The position numbers and the translations under genes are program-made. Below, one piece after another: positions 16,539 to 25,991 of a stretch of DNA of 64,000 nt (positions are counted from its first letter, which is position 1; each line of letters opens with the position of its first letter). The stretch comes from Streptomyces curacoi (GTDB lineage Bacteria > Actinomycetota > Actinomycetes > Streptomycetales > Streptomycetaceae): positions 518,129-582,128 of the forward strand of contig NZ_KQ947988.1 in NCBI RefSeq assembly GCF_001513975.1. The letters run 5' to 3'. The notes under the pieces are model-generated. The model saw nothing but the letters and a program-made list of their open reading frames with translations, was not told the DNA's origin and did no database searches.

Positions 16539-18076
16539 CGTTCGTCCTTCGCGCGTTCGGCGGCGCCCGCGGTGACCACGAGCACGTTCGACCTGGGTGA
16601 GGTGTTCCTGCCGTCGGTGACGGCGATCCGGTAGCGATGGCGGGAGCCGGGGGTGACGGAGTCCGTGTACGTCATCGTGGGACGGTTCCACTCCGCGGAC
16701 TCCTGGGTCGGGGAGGCCACGAGCCTGCCGTCCCGGTAGATCAGGTACTTCAGCCTCGCGTCGTCCCGGTCCCAGGCGGCACGCCAGGTGAGTGTGATCC
16801 GGCCGGCCTGCGTGTCCGTGACCGCGAGCGTGGGCGGATCTTCCGGGGCTCCCCGGTCGGGTCCGGCCGAGAAGCGCGTCAGGCTCTGCTGCGGTCTGCC
16901 GTTGACGGTGGTGAACTCGCCGCCCGCCCAGAGCACGCCACGGGCCATCTTCAGTACTCGGGGGCCGTTGCCCTCGCCGAGGCCGCCGTCCGTGTCGGGG
17001 AACCAGTGCAGGATGTGCCGGTTGCGCACCGACTGGGCCAGGAAGTGCTGGCGGTTGTTGTGCTCGGGGAAACCGCCCGGCGTCTCATAGCAGTTGTGGG
17101 CGTGGGACCCGCTGTAGAGAACGCCGTTGTGCACGGCGAGGGCCTGGGTGGCGCCCAGGCAGGTGTCCTTCCAGACCATCTCGCCACTGCCGAGGCGGCC
17201 GGCGATACGGCCGTCGAAGATGCCCGTCCCCCTGCCTTCGGCCGCCACGTAGAAGTTGGTCTTGTCGCGGGTCAGCGCCTTGACGTTCGAGCGGGGCGTC
17301 AGCCAGTTGGGGAACGAGCCCACCGTCTTTCCGGTGGTGGGGCGCAGGGCGACGAGCTTGAACTCGAACTCGTCGTTGACCTCGAGGAAGTCGCCGCCGA
17401 CGATGAGTTTGCCGAACCCGGGAGCGGCGATGATGGCCCGTACGGGAGCGTCGATCGCGGCCTTGAAGGGCAGCAGCGAACCGTCAGGGCTGAACGCCGC
17501 GATGTGCTGCCTCTTCTGGCCGTTGACGCGTGTGAAGTCGCCCCCCAGGTAGACCGCGCGGGTCGTGACCTCGATGGCCCGGACGAACGACGACACGGCC
17601 GGACGGAAGTCCTTGCGCAGCGAGCAGTTGGCCGTGTTGAGCGCGACCGCGCTGGCCGCCCCGGCGTTGTCGACCTCGCCGAACGAGCCGCCGATGTAGA
17701 GCACCTTGTCGTCCGGCGACGCCTTCAGTGCCCGTACGGTGTTGCCGCCGCCGGAGAAGGAGTGGGTGCACGGCAGCAGCCTGCCGGTGGCGGCGTCGAA
17801 CGCGGCGAAGTTCTTGCGTGCGACCTCCTTCTCGCCGGGTTTCGCGCCCGGGGGGCGGACCTTGTCGAAGGTTCCGCCGACGTACACGACCCCGTCCGCG
17901 TACTCGATCGACCAGACGATGCCGTCGGTCTGCCAGGCCGCCAAGGTGTCGGCGGTCAGGGTCTTTTCGTCGCCCTCGGCTGCCGAGGCCGAAGCGGTGA
18001 TGAGCGAGGCAGCCGCGAGAAGGGCCACGGCCGAAGCCGTGGTGGCCCCCCTCTTCGTGCTTTTTCTCAGGCGCAT
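16535..18076 (-). CDS. secreted beta-propeller protein with C-terminal fibronectin III domain
   Basis: Exported protein of 513 residues from ATG 18074-18076. A Sec signal peptide (basic MRLRKSTKRG, hydrophobic stretch, ASASA cleavage region) is followed by repeated blades of the type VVYVGGTFDKV, VLYIGGSFGEV, AVYLGGDFTRV and LIVGGDFLEV. Around residues 410-505 an FnIII-like domain follows (ITLTWRAAWDRDDARLKYLI). It probably binds or organises surface polymer outside the cell. It is co-translated with the TagD-like gene (4-base overlap) and follows the flippase gene. No enzymatic motif is seen. Confidence 0.75.
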   Translation of the reverse strand: MRLRKSTKRGATTASAVALLAAASLITASASAAEGDEKTLTADTLAAWQTDGIVWSIEYADGVVYVGGTFDKVRPPGAKPGEKEVARKNFAAFDAATGRLLPCTHSFSGGGNTVRALKASPDDKVLYIGGSFGEVDNAGAASAVALNTANCSLRKDFRPAVSSFVRAIEVTTRAVYLGGDFTRVNGQKRQHIAAFSPDGSLLPFKAAIDAPVRAIIAAPGFGKLIVGGDFLEVNDEFEFKLVALRPTTGKTVGSFPNWLTPRSNVKALTRDKTNFYVAAEGRGTGIFDGRIAGRLGSGEMVWKDTCLGATQALAVHNGVLYSGSHAHNCYETPGGFPEHNNRQHFLAQSVRNRHILHWFPDTDGGLGEGNGPRVLKMARGVLWAGGEFTTVNGRPQQSLTRFSAGPDRGAPEDPPTLAVTDTQAGRITLTWRAAWDRDDARLKYLIYRDGRLVASPTQESAEWNRPTMTYTDSVTPGSRHRYRIAVTDGRNTSPRSNVLVVTAGAAERAKDER

Positions 18077-18150
18077 GGAACATCCCTGGTTGCAGCAAGT
18101 ACGGGTGACGGAAGGGGAGATGGGGTGGCGGTCTCGGTGCCGAGACGGCC

Positions 18151-19695
18151 TCATGTGACGCGTTCGCGGAGCACACCGACGAGTTCAGACACTCCCAGGG
18201 GTGTGCGAAATCGCCACAAACTTATACCGAATGCGCAAAATCCCATGGTGATTGCGACGGCAAGTCCGACGGTCGTGTCACCTGCCAGCAGCCGCGCGGG
18301 AAGGACCAGCGGCACCGTGAGGCACAGGCCGGTCAAGGTCGCCAGGAGATAGCCGTGATCGATGATCGTGAAGCCCTGGTGCCGTCGCACCAACGCGGCC
18401 GAGACGAGGTTCTCGACGACGGTCGCCGCCCCCCAGGACAGGGCGGCTCCGAGGACACCCAGCCGGGGAACGGTGAGGAGGCCGACCGTCAGCTGCACCG
18501 CGAACGCGACGCCGGTGACCGCCAGATGCCAGGTGCTCTTGCCCGCCATGAGCAGCACTGTCTGGGCGTTGCCCACCCCCACGTTGACCGCCGAGGCGAT
18601 ACAGAGCACCACCAGCGCGTCCGCCCCCTGCTCGAACTCCGGCCCGAACAGCGACAGGACGGTGCCCGGGAAGCTGGTGAGCAGGACGAGCAGCGGCCAG
18701 GAGAACAGCACGATCCAGCGCGTCGAGACCCGGTGCAGATGGCAGGCCTGCGGGAGGTCGCCCACGGCGAGGAGACGGCTGATCTCCGGGGCGACGGCCA
18801 GCCGGATGGCGAGCTGGAGCAGAGTCGCCGCGATGACGACACGGCCGACGGCGGTGTAGATGCCCGCCTCTTCGCTCGTCGCCAGGCTGGACAACAGGAT
18901 GACGCCCACCCAGACCGCGCTGATGTCGAAGACGGAGGAGATCGCCCGGGGCGCGGCGAACGCCCAGAATCCCCGGCCGGCCGCGGCCGTCTCCGGCCCG
19001 GACGCGGGTCCCGGACTCCGCCGGCGGCACCGGCGCAGTGCGAACCAGGCGATGACGAAACCGGCCAGAGAGGGCACGAGCCAGGCGGCGGCCAGCGTCA
19101 GCACGCCCGGAGCCAGCAGCATGACCGGTACGGCGATCAGCACCCGCAGGACCGGTTTGCCGATCTGCTCGACACCGACGAACGGGATCACCGTGCCGTA
19201 GCCCTGGGTGGCGCCCAGCAGGACCAGGGTGACCGTGGCCAGGGGGAGGAACACGGCGAACAGCCGGACCAGGGTCACCGCGTCGTCGGGGTCGAGGCTG
19301 GGCAGCAGCGAGGTGGCCGTCCAGGGCGACAGGAACAGCAGCGCGGCGGCCGCGGTGCTCGCCGCGGCTCCGGGCAGGACCGCGCTGCGCAGGAGCGCGC
19401 CCACCTTGCGGCCACCGGTGGTGGCCAGGTCACCGGAGACGAAGCGCACGAGGCCGGTGTCGGCGCCGAGCTTGCAGGTGTTGCAGAGGATGGTGAAGGC
19501 CGCGACACCGGTGAACACCGCTCCCGCCCCGTACGCCCCGAGCGCCCGGGTGATCAGGGTGACCAGGACATAGCCGAAGACCGCGTTGACCGCCGAGCCC
19601 AGGAAGCCCCACCACCCGCCGCGCGCGGTGGCGGCGACCCCGCACCGGGCGGGCGGCCCGCCGGTGGCGGGGACGGCCGTGTCGGAGGCGCTCAT
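18151..19695 (-). CDS. polysaccharide flippase, Wzx/MATE-like
   Basis: Integral membrane protein of 514 residues with about 12-14 hydrophobic helices (for example FGYVLVTLITRALGAYGAGA near the N-terminus), the pattern of oligosaccharide-lipid flippases. It would move lipid-linked repeat units across the membrane. The ATG at 19693-19695 overlaps the Wzz-like stop (ATGA). The open frame extends 122 codons upstream, but only as a shadow of the wzz gene. Confidence 0.85.
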   Translation of the reverse strand: MSASDTAVPATGGPPARCGVAATARGGWWGFLGSAVNAVFGYVLVTLITRALGAYGAGAVFTGVAAFTILCNTCKLGADTGLVRFVSGDLATTGGRKVGALLRSAVLPGAAASTAAAALLFLSPWTATSLLPSLDPDDAVTLVRLFAVFLPLATVTLVLLGATQGYGTVIPFVGVEQIGKPVLRVLIAVPVMLLAPGVLTLAAAWLVPSLAGFVIAWFALRRCRRRSPGPASGPETAAAGRGFWAFAAPRAISSVFDISAVWVGVILLSSLATSEEAGIYTAVGRVVIAATLLQLAIRLAVAPEISRLLAVGDLPQACHLHRVSTRWIVLFSWPLLVLLTSFPGTVLSLFGPEFEQGADALVVLCIASAVNVGVGNAQTVLLMAGKSTWHLAVTGVAFAVQLTVGLLTVPRLGVLGAALSWGAATVVENLVSAALVRRHQGFTIIDHGYLLATLTGLCLTVPLVLPARLLAGDTTVGLAVAITMGFCAFGISLWRFRTPLGVSELVGVLRERVT

Positions 19696-21302
19696 CGGGA
19701 GGCGCTGAGTGTGTCGTCCTGCGCGGGTGCGGCCGGCTTCGCCACGACGGGGCCGGCGGGCGCGGACGGTGCCGTGGACGGGTGCCGCCCTGTCGCCCGG
19801 CGCACCCAGTCGCTGCCCAGGACACGGCGGAGCACGCCGGGCCGTGTGCCGTTGTGGAGCGCCGCGCCCACGACGTGTCCTCCCGAGCAGCCGATCAGCT
19901 CGCGGACCCGCTTGAGGTCGTCGCGCCTGACGTCGTGCAGACCGCCCACCACGAGAACGCCGTCCACCCGTCGGGCCAGCGCCAGACCGTCGGCGTGTTC
20001 CAGCAGCGGCGGGACGAGGAAGAGCGCCGGCCTTCCGGGATCGGCATCCGCTACGGCGCACGCCGTCATCGGGGCGGCCACCCGGTCGTCGCCGGTGGTG
20101 CGACCGCTGTCGGTGCGGAGCGTGAACCGTCCGGCTGTGCCCGCGTCCACGACCACTCCGCCCTCGGGGAGGTCGGCCTGCGCCGAGTCGCCGTCCGACA
20201 GGGGCAGCCGTGCCGACAGGCCGGGTGGCTGCGCGGTGGCGTCCACGAGCAGGACGTCGTCACCGCACTCGGCGAGGGCCGCGGCGAGGTTCACGGCGAC
20301 GGCCTCGGCGCCCTGTGCCCCCTTCGGCGCCACGATCATGAGCGTGCCCGCGGCCGTACGGCCGTCCCCGCGCCGCAGGCGGAAGGCGAGGGCGCGGTAC
20401 GCCTCCACGCGGCTGCCATCGGCCCGGCCCACCTCCAGCAGTGCGCCGTCGGGGCCGGGTTCCGGAAGGATGCCCAGCACCGGAGCGTGCAGCGCCCCTT
20501 CGACCTCGCCGACCGAGCGCGCCCGCGGTTCGAGGGCGGATCGGAGCCAGGCGAACACGACGCCCAGGATGAGACCACCGATCAGGCCGAGCCCGATGAG
20601 CCAGCCGGGGCCCGGCCCCGAGGGCCGCTTCGCCGGCTCGGCCCTGCGGACGATGTCACCGCCGGAGGTGTCGTAGGCCCTGATGTCCGAGGCCCGCTTC
20701 TGCAGAATGCCGATCTGCTGCTGCATACCGGCGGTGCCGGCGGAGGAGCCGTCGGACTTCATCGCGTTGACCCGCTTGCTGAGCGCGCTGATCTGCCGGT
20801 CCAGGCCGGCGGTCATCCGCGTGACCATGGCCTTGGAGCGGTCCTGGCGATCGGCGAGGTAGGCCTGCGCGAACGCGTTGGTCACCCGGGCCGCCCGCTT
20901 CGGATCGCCCGTCGAGTACTCGAACCGAAGCACCTGGGTGTCCTTGGGATTGGTCACCCGCAGGTCGGTGAGGAGCGCATCGGCGCGGGACCGCTGCCCC
21001 ACCGCCTTCGCCGCCCGGGCGGCGACGTTCGCGCTGAGCGCGATCTGCCGCTCCGTGCTCATGCTCACCTGGTTGTCGACGGACACGCCGAACGTGTTGA
21101 AGGGGTCCGTTCTCGAACGTACGAGCACCTCACTGGTGGAGGTGTAGTGGCCCGCGCGCAGCAGGACCAGGAGCAGTCCGCCGAGCAGCCCGAGGAGCAC
21201 GCCCAGCACGATGGTCGCGCGGTACCTGAGCAGTCGGCGTACCTGGTCGCGCAGCTGGTCGGGGTCTTCGTAGCGATCGTCGAAGCCGGCGGGGCTGGTC
21301 AC
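19692..21302 (-). CDS. Wzz/BY-kinase-like chain-length protein with degenerate P-loop
   Basis: A 536-residue protein from GTG 21300-21302, with AGGAGG five bases upstream and a GTGA overlap with the wzy stop. The N-terminal Wzz-type region has a transmembrane helix (TIVLGVLLGLLGGLLLVLL), a coiled coil around residues 140-200 and a second helix (GWLIGLGLIGGLILGVVFAW). The C-terminal domain looks like a bacterial tyrosine kinase, but the Walker A position reads APKGAQGAEAV without Lys-Ser/Thr. The next strand, DVLLVDATAQPP, keeps only part of Walker A'. It may control chain length without kinase activity. Confidence 0.82.
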   Translation of the reverse strand: MTSPAGFDDRYEDPDQLRDQVRRLLRYRATIVLGVLLGLLGGLLLVLLRAGHYTSTSEVLVRSRTDPFNTFGVSVDNQVSMSTERQIALSANVAARAAKAVGQRSRADALLTDLRVTNPKDTQVLRFEYSTGDPKRAARVTNAFAQAYLADRQDRSKAMVTRMTAGLDRQISALSKRVNAMKSDGSSAGTAGMQQQIGILQKRASDIRAYDTSGGDIVRRAEPAKRPSGPGPGWLIGLGLIGGLILGVVFAWLRSALEPRARSVGEVEGALHAPVLGILPEPGPDGALLEVGRADGSRVEAYRALAFRLRRGDGRTAAGTLMIVAPKGAQGAEAVAVNLAAALAECGDDVLLVDATAQPPGLSARLPLSDGDSAQADLPEGGVVVDAGTAGRFTLRTDSGRTTGDDRVAAPMTACAVADADPGRPALFLVPPLLEHADGLALARRVDGVLVVGGLHDVRRDDLKRVRELIGCSGGHVVGAALHNGTRPGVLRRVLGSDWVRRATGRHPSTAPSAPAGPVVAKPAAPAQDDTLSASR

Positions 21303-22756
21303 GGATGCCTCCTGTGTCCGGGGACGGTTGCGTGGCCCATGGCCGCGGGTGGCCGCACCGGTGACGGGATGCGGTACGGCCGGGCGGCGCGGGTGGTGAT
21401 GAGGAGCGGAACGGTCAGGAGCAGCAGCAGCGGCCCGATGATCGCCATGAGGCTGCCGCGCAGGAAAACCAACTGGTAAAAGGCGAAGGCGGGGACGAGC
21501 AGAACCGCCAGGGTGCTCGGCCGGTCCCTCAGCCGTTCCCGGATGTCGTCCATCCGCCGTCCGGCCGCGCCCAGCAGGCAGAAAACCGCGACGACGCACG
21601 GAGCGCCGCCCCACAGATAACTCTCGATCCACAGCGGAGCGGAAAGGTTGTAGAAGTCGTAGCCCGCGTACTGGGCGAGTTCGATACCCGTGGTGGGCGG
21701 TTTGTCGGGCCACAGGGAACGGGGCACCATGAACAGGGCGACGCCGAGCACGGCCGATGGCGAGAAGCCGTTTTCCTGCACATAGTCGATGCCGGTCTGC
21801 ATTTGCTGAAAGGCGTCGTAGTCCATGTTGGTGTTGAACTGCTCGGCGAGTGCCACGACCTGCACCGATTCCCGTTCGTCGTAACGGAAGTAGTCGCTGT
21901 AGGGGAAAGCGAACAGCACCACGGTCGCGATGGCCGCGGCGGCGATGCGAAAGGCCCGCGGGGTGCTGAACCGGCGCCAGGAGAAGAGCAGGACCACGAG
22001 GACCGTGCCGGCCCAGAAACGCGGCCTGCTGATCGGGTTGTTGACGATCACGTTGAGCGTGAGGAGGACCGGGAGCAGTATCCAGCGGACCGCGCGCAGC
22101 AACCGGTCCCCGGTGGCCAGGCGGGGCACGTGGAGCAGGGCCACCATGGCCCAGAAGGCGGGGACGGCGAGGGCCCAGATGCGCAGCGCGTGCGCGGTGT
22201 CCGCCTCGGCGCCCGACTGCCGCAGCGCCTGCCTGCTGGTGAAGAAGGCGCGCAGGCCGCCTTCCTGCCCGGGGATCAGCATGATCGCGAGCAGCAGCGA
22301 CAGGCCGCACAGCAGCAGCACGGGCAGCGGCGCGAGCCTGCGGGACAGCAGGGGTTCGAACACCACCGACCTGCCGCCCCGGCGCCTGGCGGCCAGGGCG
22401 GACCCCGCGCTGTAGGCGAGGAGCCCGAGTTCGGTCAGTGCGGCGGCGGCGAACGCGGTCGTTTCACCGGTGCGGTATTCCAGCGGATAGGTGTCGGTGG
22501 CGAGCATGGCGAGCGGCGCCAGTCCGAGCCACACATAGGAGAACAGCCAGAATCCGAAGGCGACAAGACGCACCGATGTGTCGGTGAGCACCCTGGCGAG
22601 TCCCCCGCCGGCGTGCGCCACGACGACGCACTGCACGGCGAGTGCCGCCCCGAATCGCGTATCGATGGCCTGCAGGATCAGCGCGGGCAGGAAGGCGACG
22701 AAAAGGAAGGACCAACAGCACACAGCCGCCACGCAACGCTTTTTACTGCCTCGCAC
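21299..22756 (-). CDS. O-antigen polymerase-like membrane protein (Wzy-like)
   Basis: Polytopic protein of 485 residues, probably joining lipid-linked repeat units outside the membrane. About 10-12 hydrophobic helices are visible with a long extracytoplasmic stretch between them (YSDYFRYDERESVQVVALAE to WPDKPPTTGIELAQYAGY). I chose the GTG at 22754-22756, which has GGGGG upstream; a TTG eight codons earlier lacks a ribosome site. It heads the wzy-wzz-wzx run, whose genes overlap by 4 bases each. Confidence 0.78.
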   Translation of the reverse strand: MRGSKKRCVAAVCCWSFLFVAFLPALILQAIDTRFGAALAVQCVVVAHAGGGLARVLTDTSVRLVAFGFWLFSYVWLGLAPLAMLATDTYPLEYRTGETTAFAAAALTELGLLAYSAGSALAARRRGGRSVVFEPLLSRRLAPLPVLLLCGLSLLLAIMLIPGQEGGLRAFFTSRQALRQSGAEADTAHALRIWALAVPAFWAMVALLHVPRLATGDRLLRAVRWILLPVLLTLNVIVNNPISRPRFWAGTVLVVLLFSWRRFSTPRAFRIAAAAIATVVLFAFPYSDYFRYDERESVQVVALAEQFNTNMDYDAFQQMQTGIDYVQENGFSPSAVLGVALFMVPRSLWPDKPPTTGIELAQYAGYDFYNLSAPLWIESYLWGGAPCVVAVFCLLGAAGRRMDDIRERLRDRPSTLAVLLVPAFAFYQLVFLRGSLMAIIGPLLLLLTVPLLITTRAARPYRIPSPVRPPAAMGHATVPGHRRHP

Positions 22757-22861
22757 CTGAACCCCCGTATGAGCGGGCAAACGGAATAAATCGGCGCCAA
22801 TAGATTTATAACCCGAAGGCCCCGCCGGTCGCCCGCATTTCAGAGGGTGTTTTACTTGACG

Positions 22862-22880
22862 TAAATTCCTATGAATTCAC
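22862..22880. repeat. shared 19-base element, copy 1
   Basis: TAAATTCCTATGAATTCAC, in the AT-rich 129-base gap upstream of the wzy-like gene. It matches the sequence at 28656-28674 at 18 of 19 positions. It is about 106 bases upstream of the wzy GTG. Confidence 0.6.
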
Positions 22881-22885
22881 AATAA

Positions 22886-24085
22886 TCACTTACCGGTACG
22901 GCTCGCCGCCCGCAGAATTTCCTCGAATCGCGAAGCGCACTGTTCCAGGGCGAACTCCCGCTCGGCCAGCGCCCGGCTCTCCTTGCCCAGCGACTCCGCC
23001 CGCCCGGGATCGTTCAGGACCTCGCGGACCCACGTGGCCGCATCGGCCAGCGAGGACTCCTCCGGGGCGAACACCGCCGAGCCGGCCTGCCGGAGCAGCT
23101 TCGCCGCCAGGTTGTCCGCCGGCATCAGGCCCAGCACCGGGCGTCCGGCGCACAGATAGGACAGCGTCTTGGAGGGCACCGAGAACTCCCCGGCGTCCGC
23201 CGCCAGCAGCACGACCAGCACATCGCCCGTGCCCAGGACCTCGGGCAGGCGCTCGTAGGGCTGGAAGGGCAGCAGGGTCAGTTCGACGCCTCGGGCGGCG
23301 GCGGCCTCCTTGATGACCGGGACGGCCGGGCCGTCGTTGACGACGACGAGGCGGACCCGTTCGCCCTGCTCGCGCAGCGTCTCGGCCAGCCGTACCAGCA
23401 GGACGGGGTTGTGCTTGAGGCCGATCGTGCCGGAGTACAGCACGGTCCGGACGCCGGTGAGGCCGTGCTCCGCGGACCAGGCGTTGGCGCGGTCCACGGG
23501 GACGATCTCGTCCAGCGGCGCCCAGTTGGGGATGACGGTGACCTTGCCGGCGGTGCCCCACTCCCGGTGGATCCGCACGAAGGAGTCGGCGATGACGACG
23601 ATCGCCGAGGCCCGTCGCGCCGACCACTTCTCACCCCGCTCGAAAACCCTGGCGGCCACGCCCATCAGCCTCGACACACCGGCGGCGGCGAAGCTCTTGA
23701 GCGCGACGGCGGTGATGTCCTGGTGCCACAGCACCCAGGGGATGCGCAGCGCCCGCAGCGCCGCCGCGGCCACGACCAGGGTCGGGATCGGCAGGTTCCC
23801 CAGCATCGCCACGTCCGGCTTCTCGCGCCGTACCTGCCGGGCCAGCTCCAGGCCCAGCCGGGTCTCCTGGAACAGGCGCCGGACATAGGCGTCCTTGTCG
23901 AGCACGACGCGGTCGCCGATGGTGACGAAGCGAAGGCCGACGACCGCGTCCTGGGCGAGGTTGCCCTTCCCGGAGACATACGCCGGGCAGGTCGAGTGAA
24001 CGACGTCATGACCGCGCCCGGCCAGCTCACGGGAGAGCTGGGCCTGGAACGGGTGTCCGCTGTAGTCGTGGACGAGGATCCTCAT
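22886..24085 (-). CDS. glycosyltransferase, GT4 family
   Basis: Retaining GT-B glycosyltransferase of 399 residues that likely adds a sugar to the lipid-linked unit. The N-terminal Rossmann domain starts MRILVHDYSGHPFQAQLSRE. The donor domain has VTVIPNWAPLDEIVP, TVLYSGTIGLKHNPVLLV and the late segment GEFSVPSKTLSYLCAGRPVL, which replaces the usual E-x7-E region. It is about 30 bases downstream of the epimerase gene. Donor and acceptor are unknown. Confidence 0.85.
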   Translation of the reverse strand: MRILVHDYSGHPFQAQLSRELAGRGHDVVHSTCPAYVSGKGNLAQDAVVGLRFVTIGDRVVLDKDAYVRRLFQETRLGLELARQVRREKPDVAMLGNLPIPTLVVAAAALRALRIPWVLWHQDITAVALKSFAAAGVSRLMGVAARVFERGEKWSARRASAIVVIADSFVRIHREWGTAGKVTVIPNWAPLDEIVPVDRANAWSAEHGLTGVRTVLYSGTIGLKHNPVLLVRLAETLREQGERVRLVVVNDGPAVPVIKEAAAARGVELTLLPFQPYERLPEVLGTGDVLVVLLAADAGEFSVPSKTLSYLCAGRPVLGLMPADNLAAKLLRQAGSAVFAPEESSLADAATWVREVLNDPGRAESLGKESRALAEREFALEQCASRFEEILRAASRTGK

Positions 24086-24113
24086 CGGCTGCTCTCCCGG
24101 CCGGTCGAAAGGG

Positions 24114-25094
24114 TCAGGAGCGGGCGAGCTTGACCTGGTCGTAGACCCAGGCGTAGGTCTTCTCCAGGCCTTCGGCCAGCGGGATCGACGGCTCCCAGCC
24201 GTACAGTTCGCGGATCAGGGCGTTGTCGGAGTTGCGGCCGCGTACGCCCTGCGGGGCGTCCAGCCGGTACTTGCGCTCGCAGCGGACGCCCGCGATCTCC
24301 TCGACGATGTCCACCAGCCGGTTGATGGTGACCAGCTCGGTGGAGCCGAGGTTGACCGGGACGCTGCTGGCCCCCTTCATGATCATCTGTGTGCCGTGGA
24401 GGCAGTCGTCGATGTACATGAAGGAACGGGTCTGCAGGCCGTCGCCCCAGATCTCGATCCGGTGGTCACCGGAGACGACCGCTTCGGCGATCTTGCGGCA
24501 CACGGCCGCGGGGGCCTTCTCGCGGCCTCCGGTCCAGGTGCCCGCGGGGCCGTAGACGTTGTGGTAGCGCGCGACGCGGCAGGTGAACCCGTAGTCCTCC
24601 TCGAAGTGGCGGCACATGCGCTCGGAGAAGAGCTTCTCCCAGCCGTAGCCGTCCTCGGGCTGTGCCGGATACGCGTCCTCCTCCTTCAGCGCGGTGACGT
24701 TCGGGTCGGTCTGCTTGCCGGCCGCGTACACACAGGCGGACGAGGAGTAGAAGTAGCGCTCGACGCCCGCCTCGTGTGCGGCCTTGAGCATGTGGGTGCT
24801 GGTCAGCACCGACATCATGCAGGCGGCCTTGTGGTTCTCGATGAACCCCATGCCGCCCATGTCGGCGGCCAGCATGTACACCTCGCGGGCGCCCCGGACG
24901 GCGTCGCGGGCGCTGTCGAGGAGGGACAGATCGGCGACGACGTTCTCGGCGGCGGCGTGCACCTGGTGCCACTCGTGCTGCGGCTTGATGTCCACACAAC
25001 GGACCGTCAGCCCCTGGGACAGAAGGTCGGCCGTGAGATGCCCACCGATGAATCCTCCGCCTCCCGCGACAACGACGTCCACCTGCTTGCTCAT
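24114..25094 (-). CDS. NAD-dependent epimerase, GDP-mannose 3,5-epimerase-like
   Basis: Extended SDR of 326 residues from ATG 25092-25094 with AAGGAG upstream. The NAD-binding GGGGFIGGHL and the catalytic YGWEK (YxxxK) are present. The segments LAADMGGMGFIENHKA, HNVYGPAGTWTGGREKAPAA and WGDGLQTRSFMYIDDC closely resemble GDP-mannose 3,5-epimerases, which give GDP-L-galactose or L-gulose. It probably supplies an unusual L-sugar donor to this cluster. The substrate is inferred from these motifs. Confidence 0.82.
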   Translation of the reverse strand: MSKQVDVVVAGGGGFIGGHLTADLLSQGLTVRCVDIKPQHEWHQVHAAAENVVADLSLLDSARDAVRGAREVYMLAADMGGMGFIENHKAACMMSVLTSTHMLKAAHEAGVERYFYSSSACVYAAGKQTDPNVTALKEEDAYPAQPEDGYGWEKLFSERMCRHFEEDYGFTCRVARYHNVYGPAGTWTGGREKAPAAVCRKIAEAVVSGDHRIEIWGDGLQTRSFMYIDDCLHGTQMIMKGASSVPVNLGSTELVTINRLVDIVEEIAGVRCERKYRLDAPQGVRGRNSDNALIRELYGWEPSIPLAEGLEKTYAWVYDQVKLARS

Positions 25095-25177
25095 GGCAGC
25101 TCCTTCTGGAAACCCGGAATCAGGCTGGAAGGTTAGCCACCATTTGCACCTTTTCATGCGATATGCCGCGCGTTTCC

Positions 25178-25221
25178 CTGCCACAAAGCCCCTGATGCAC
25201 CTGCCACAAGGCCCCTGATGC
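25178..25221. repeat. two-copy tandem repeat, 23-base period
   Basis: The unit CTGCCACAAAGCCCCTGATGC at 25178 is repeated at 25201 with one substitution. It lies between the epimerase and phosphotransferase genes, in a gap of 144 bases. No function is evident. Confidence 0.6.
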
Positions 25222-25238
25222 CTCCGTCCGAGTTCGCG

Positions 25239-25940
25239 TCAGGACAACTCGCGGAACCATTTGGCAAGGAACGCCGGCAGAAGCAGCACATGGGCCGCGA
25301 GCAGGGCCACATACAGCGCGAGGAAGAGTTTCGGGCTCCCCAGGAACAGGAAGCTCAGACACAGCAGGCCGTAATCCACGGGCAGTAGTGCCATGCCACG
25401 CACCGTGGAAGGCGGAGGCACCGGTCCGGCGGGCAGATCCCCTCTGCGCCTTCTCAGCTGTTCCGTCAGAATCCCTCCGAAGAACAGCAGGACGGCGGCG
25501 AACTGGAAGGCCACCGGAAGCAGCAGCGCGGGGCGCGGCAGGTCGAAGAAGCGGTAGAAGGAAATCAGTACCGCCATATGGATGCCAAGGAACTTCGCGC
25601 AGTCCACCACATGGTCCAGCCACTCCCCGGAAAAGCTGGTCGACCGGTGCAGCCGGGCCAGCTGGCCGTCCGCGGAATCGAGTGCGAAGCCGAGAAGCAG
25701 GGCGAGCGCGACCCATTGTCCAAGCGCGTGGGAAGGCGGGCGCAGCGCCATCGCGAGGACGGCAGCGAAGGTGATCAGCGCGCTGACGACCGTCACATGG
25801 TTGGGCGAGAGCCCGATGCGGCACGCTGCGGCCGCGAGCAGTCTGCCGACCGGCCGGTTGACGAACCGTGTGTAGACGGAGACCCCCCGAGGCGGTTTCT
25901 GCACCTTCGAGAGCTGCCGCAGCGTGCTGGAGAAGTCCAT
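25239..25940 (-). CDS. CDP-alcohol phosphatidyltransferase family protein
   Basis: Membrane phosphotransferase of 233 residues that moves a phospho-alcohol from a CDP-linked donor. The family motif D-x2-D-G-x2-A-R-x8-G-x3-D-x3-D is complete in DSADGQLARLHRS followed by SGEWLDHVVD. About six hydrophobic helices surround it. The ATG at 25938-25940 is preferred over an upstream TTG because GAGG lies upstream of it. In this cluster it may use the CDP-polyol made by the TagD-like enzyme to decorate the polysaccharide or a lipid carrier. Confidence 0.85.
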   Translation of the reverse strand: MDFSSTLRQLSKVQKPPRGVSVYTRFVNRPVGRLLAAAACRIGLSPNHVTVVSALITFAAVLAMALRPPSHALGQWVALALLLGFALDSADGQLARLHRSTSFSGEWLDHVVDCAKFLGIHMAVLISFYRFFDLPRPALLLPVAFQFAAVLLFFGGILTEQLRRRRGDLPAGPVPPPSTVRGMALLPVDYGLLCLSFLFLGSPKLFLALYVALLAAHVLLLPAFLAKWFRELS

Positions 25941-25991
25941 TCCCTGACCTCGTGCCTGAACGGGCGGAAGGATCAACCGCCTGCCAAATCC

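Noticed and set aside
16637..18352. Plus-strand frame opposite the beta-propeller gene
   Set aside because: The minus-strand gene has a signal peptide, repeated blades and an FnIII-like domain, and is coupled to its neighbour.
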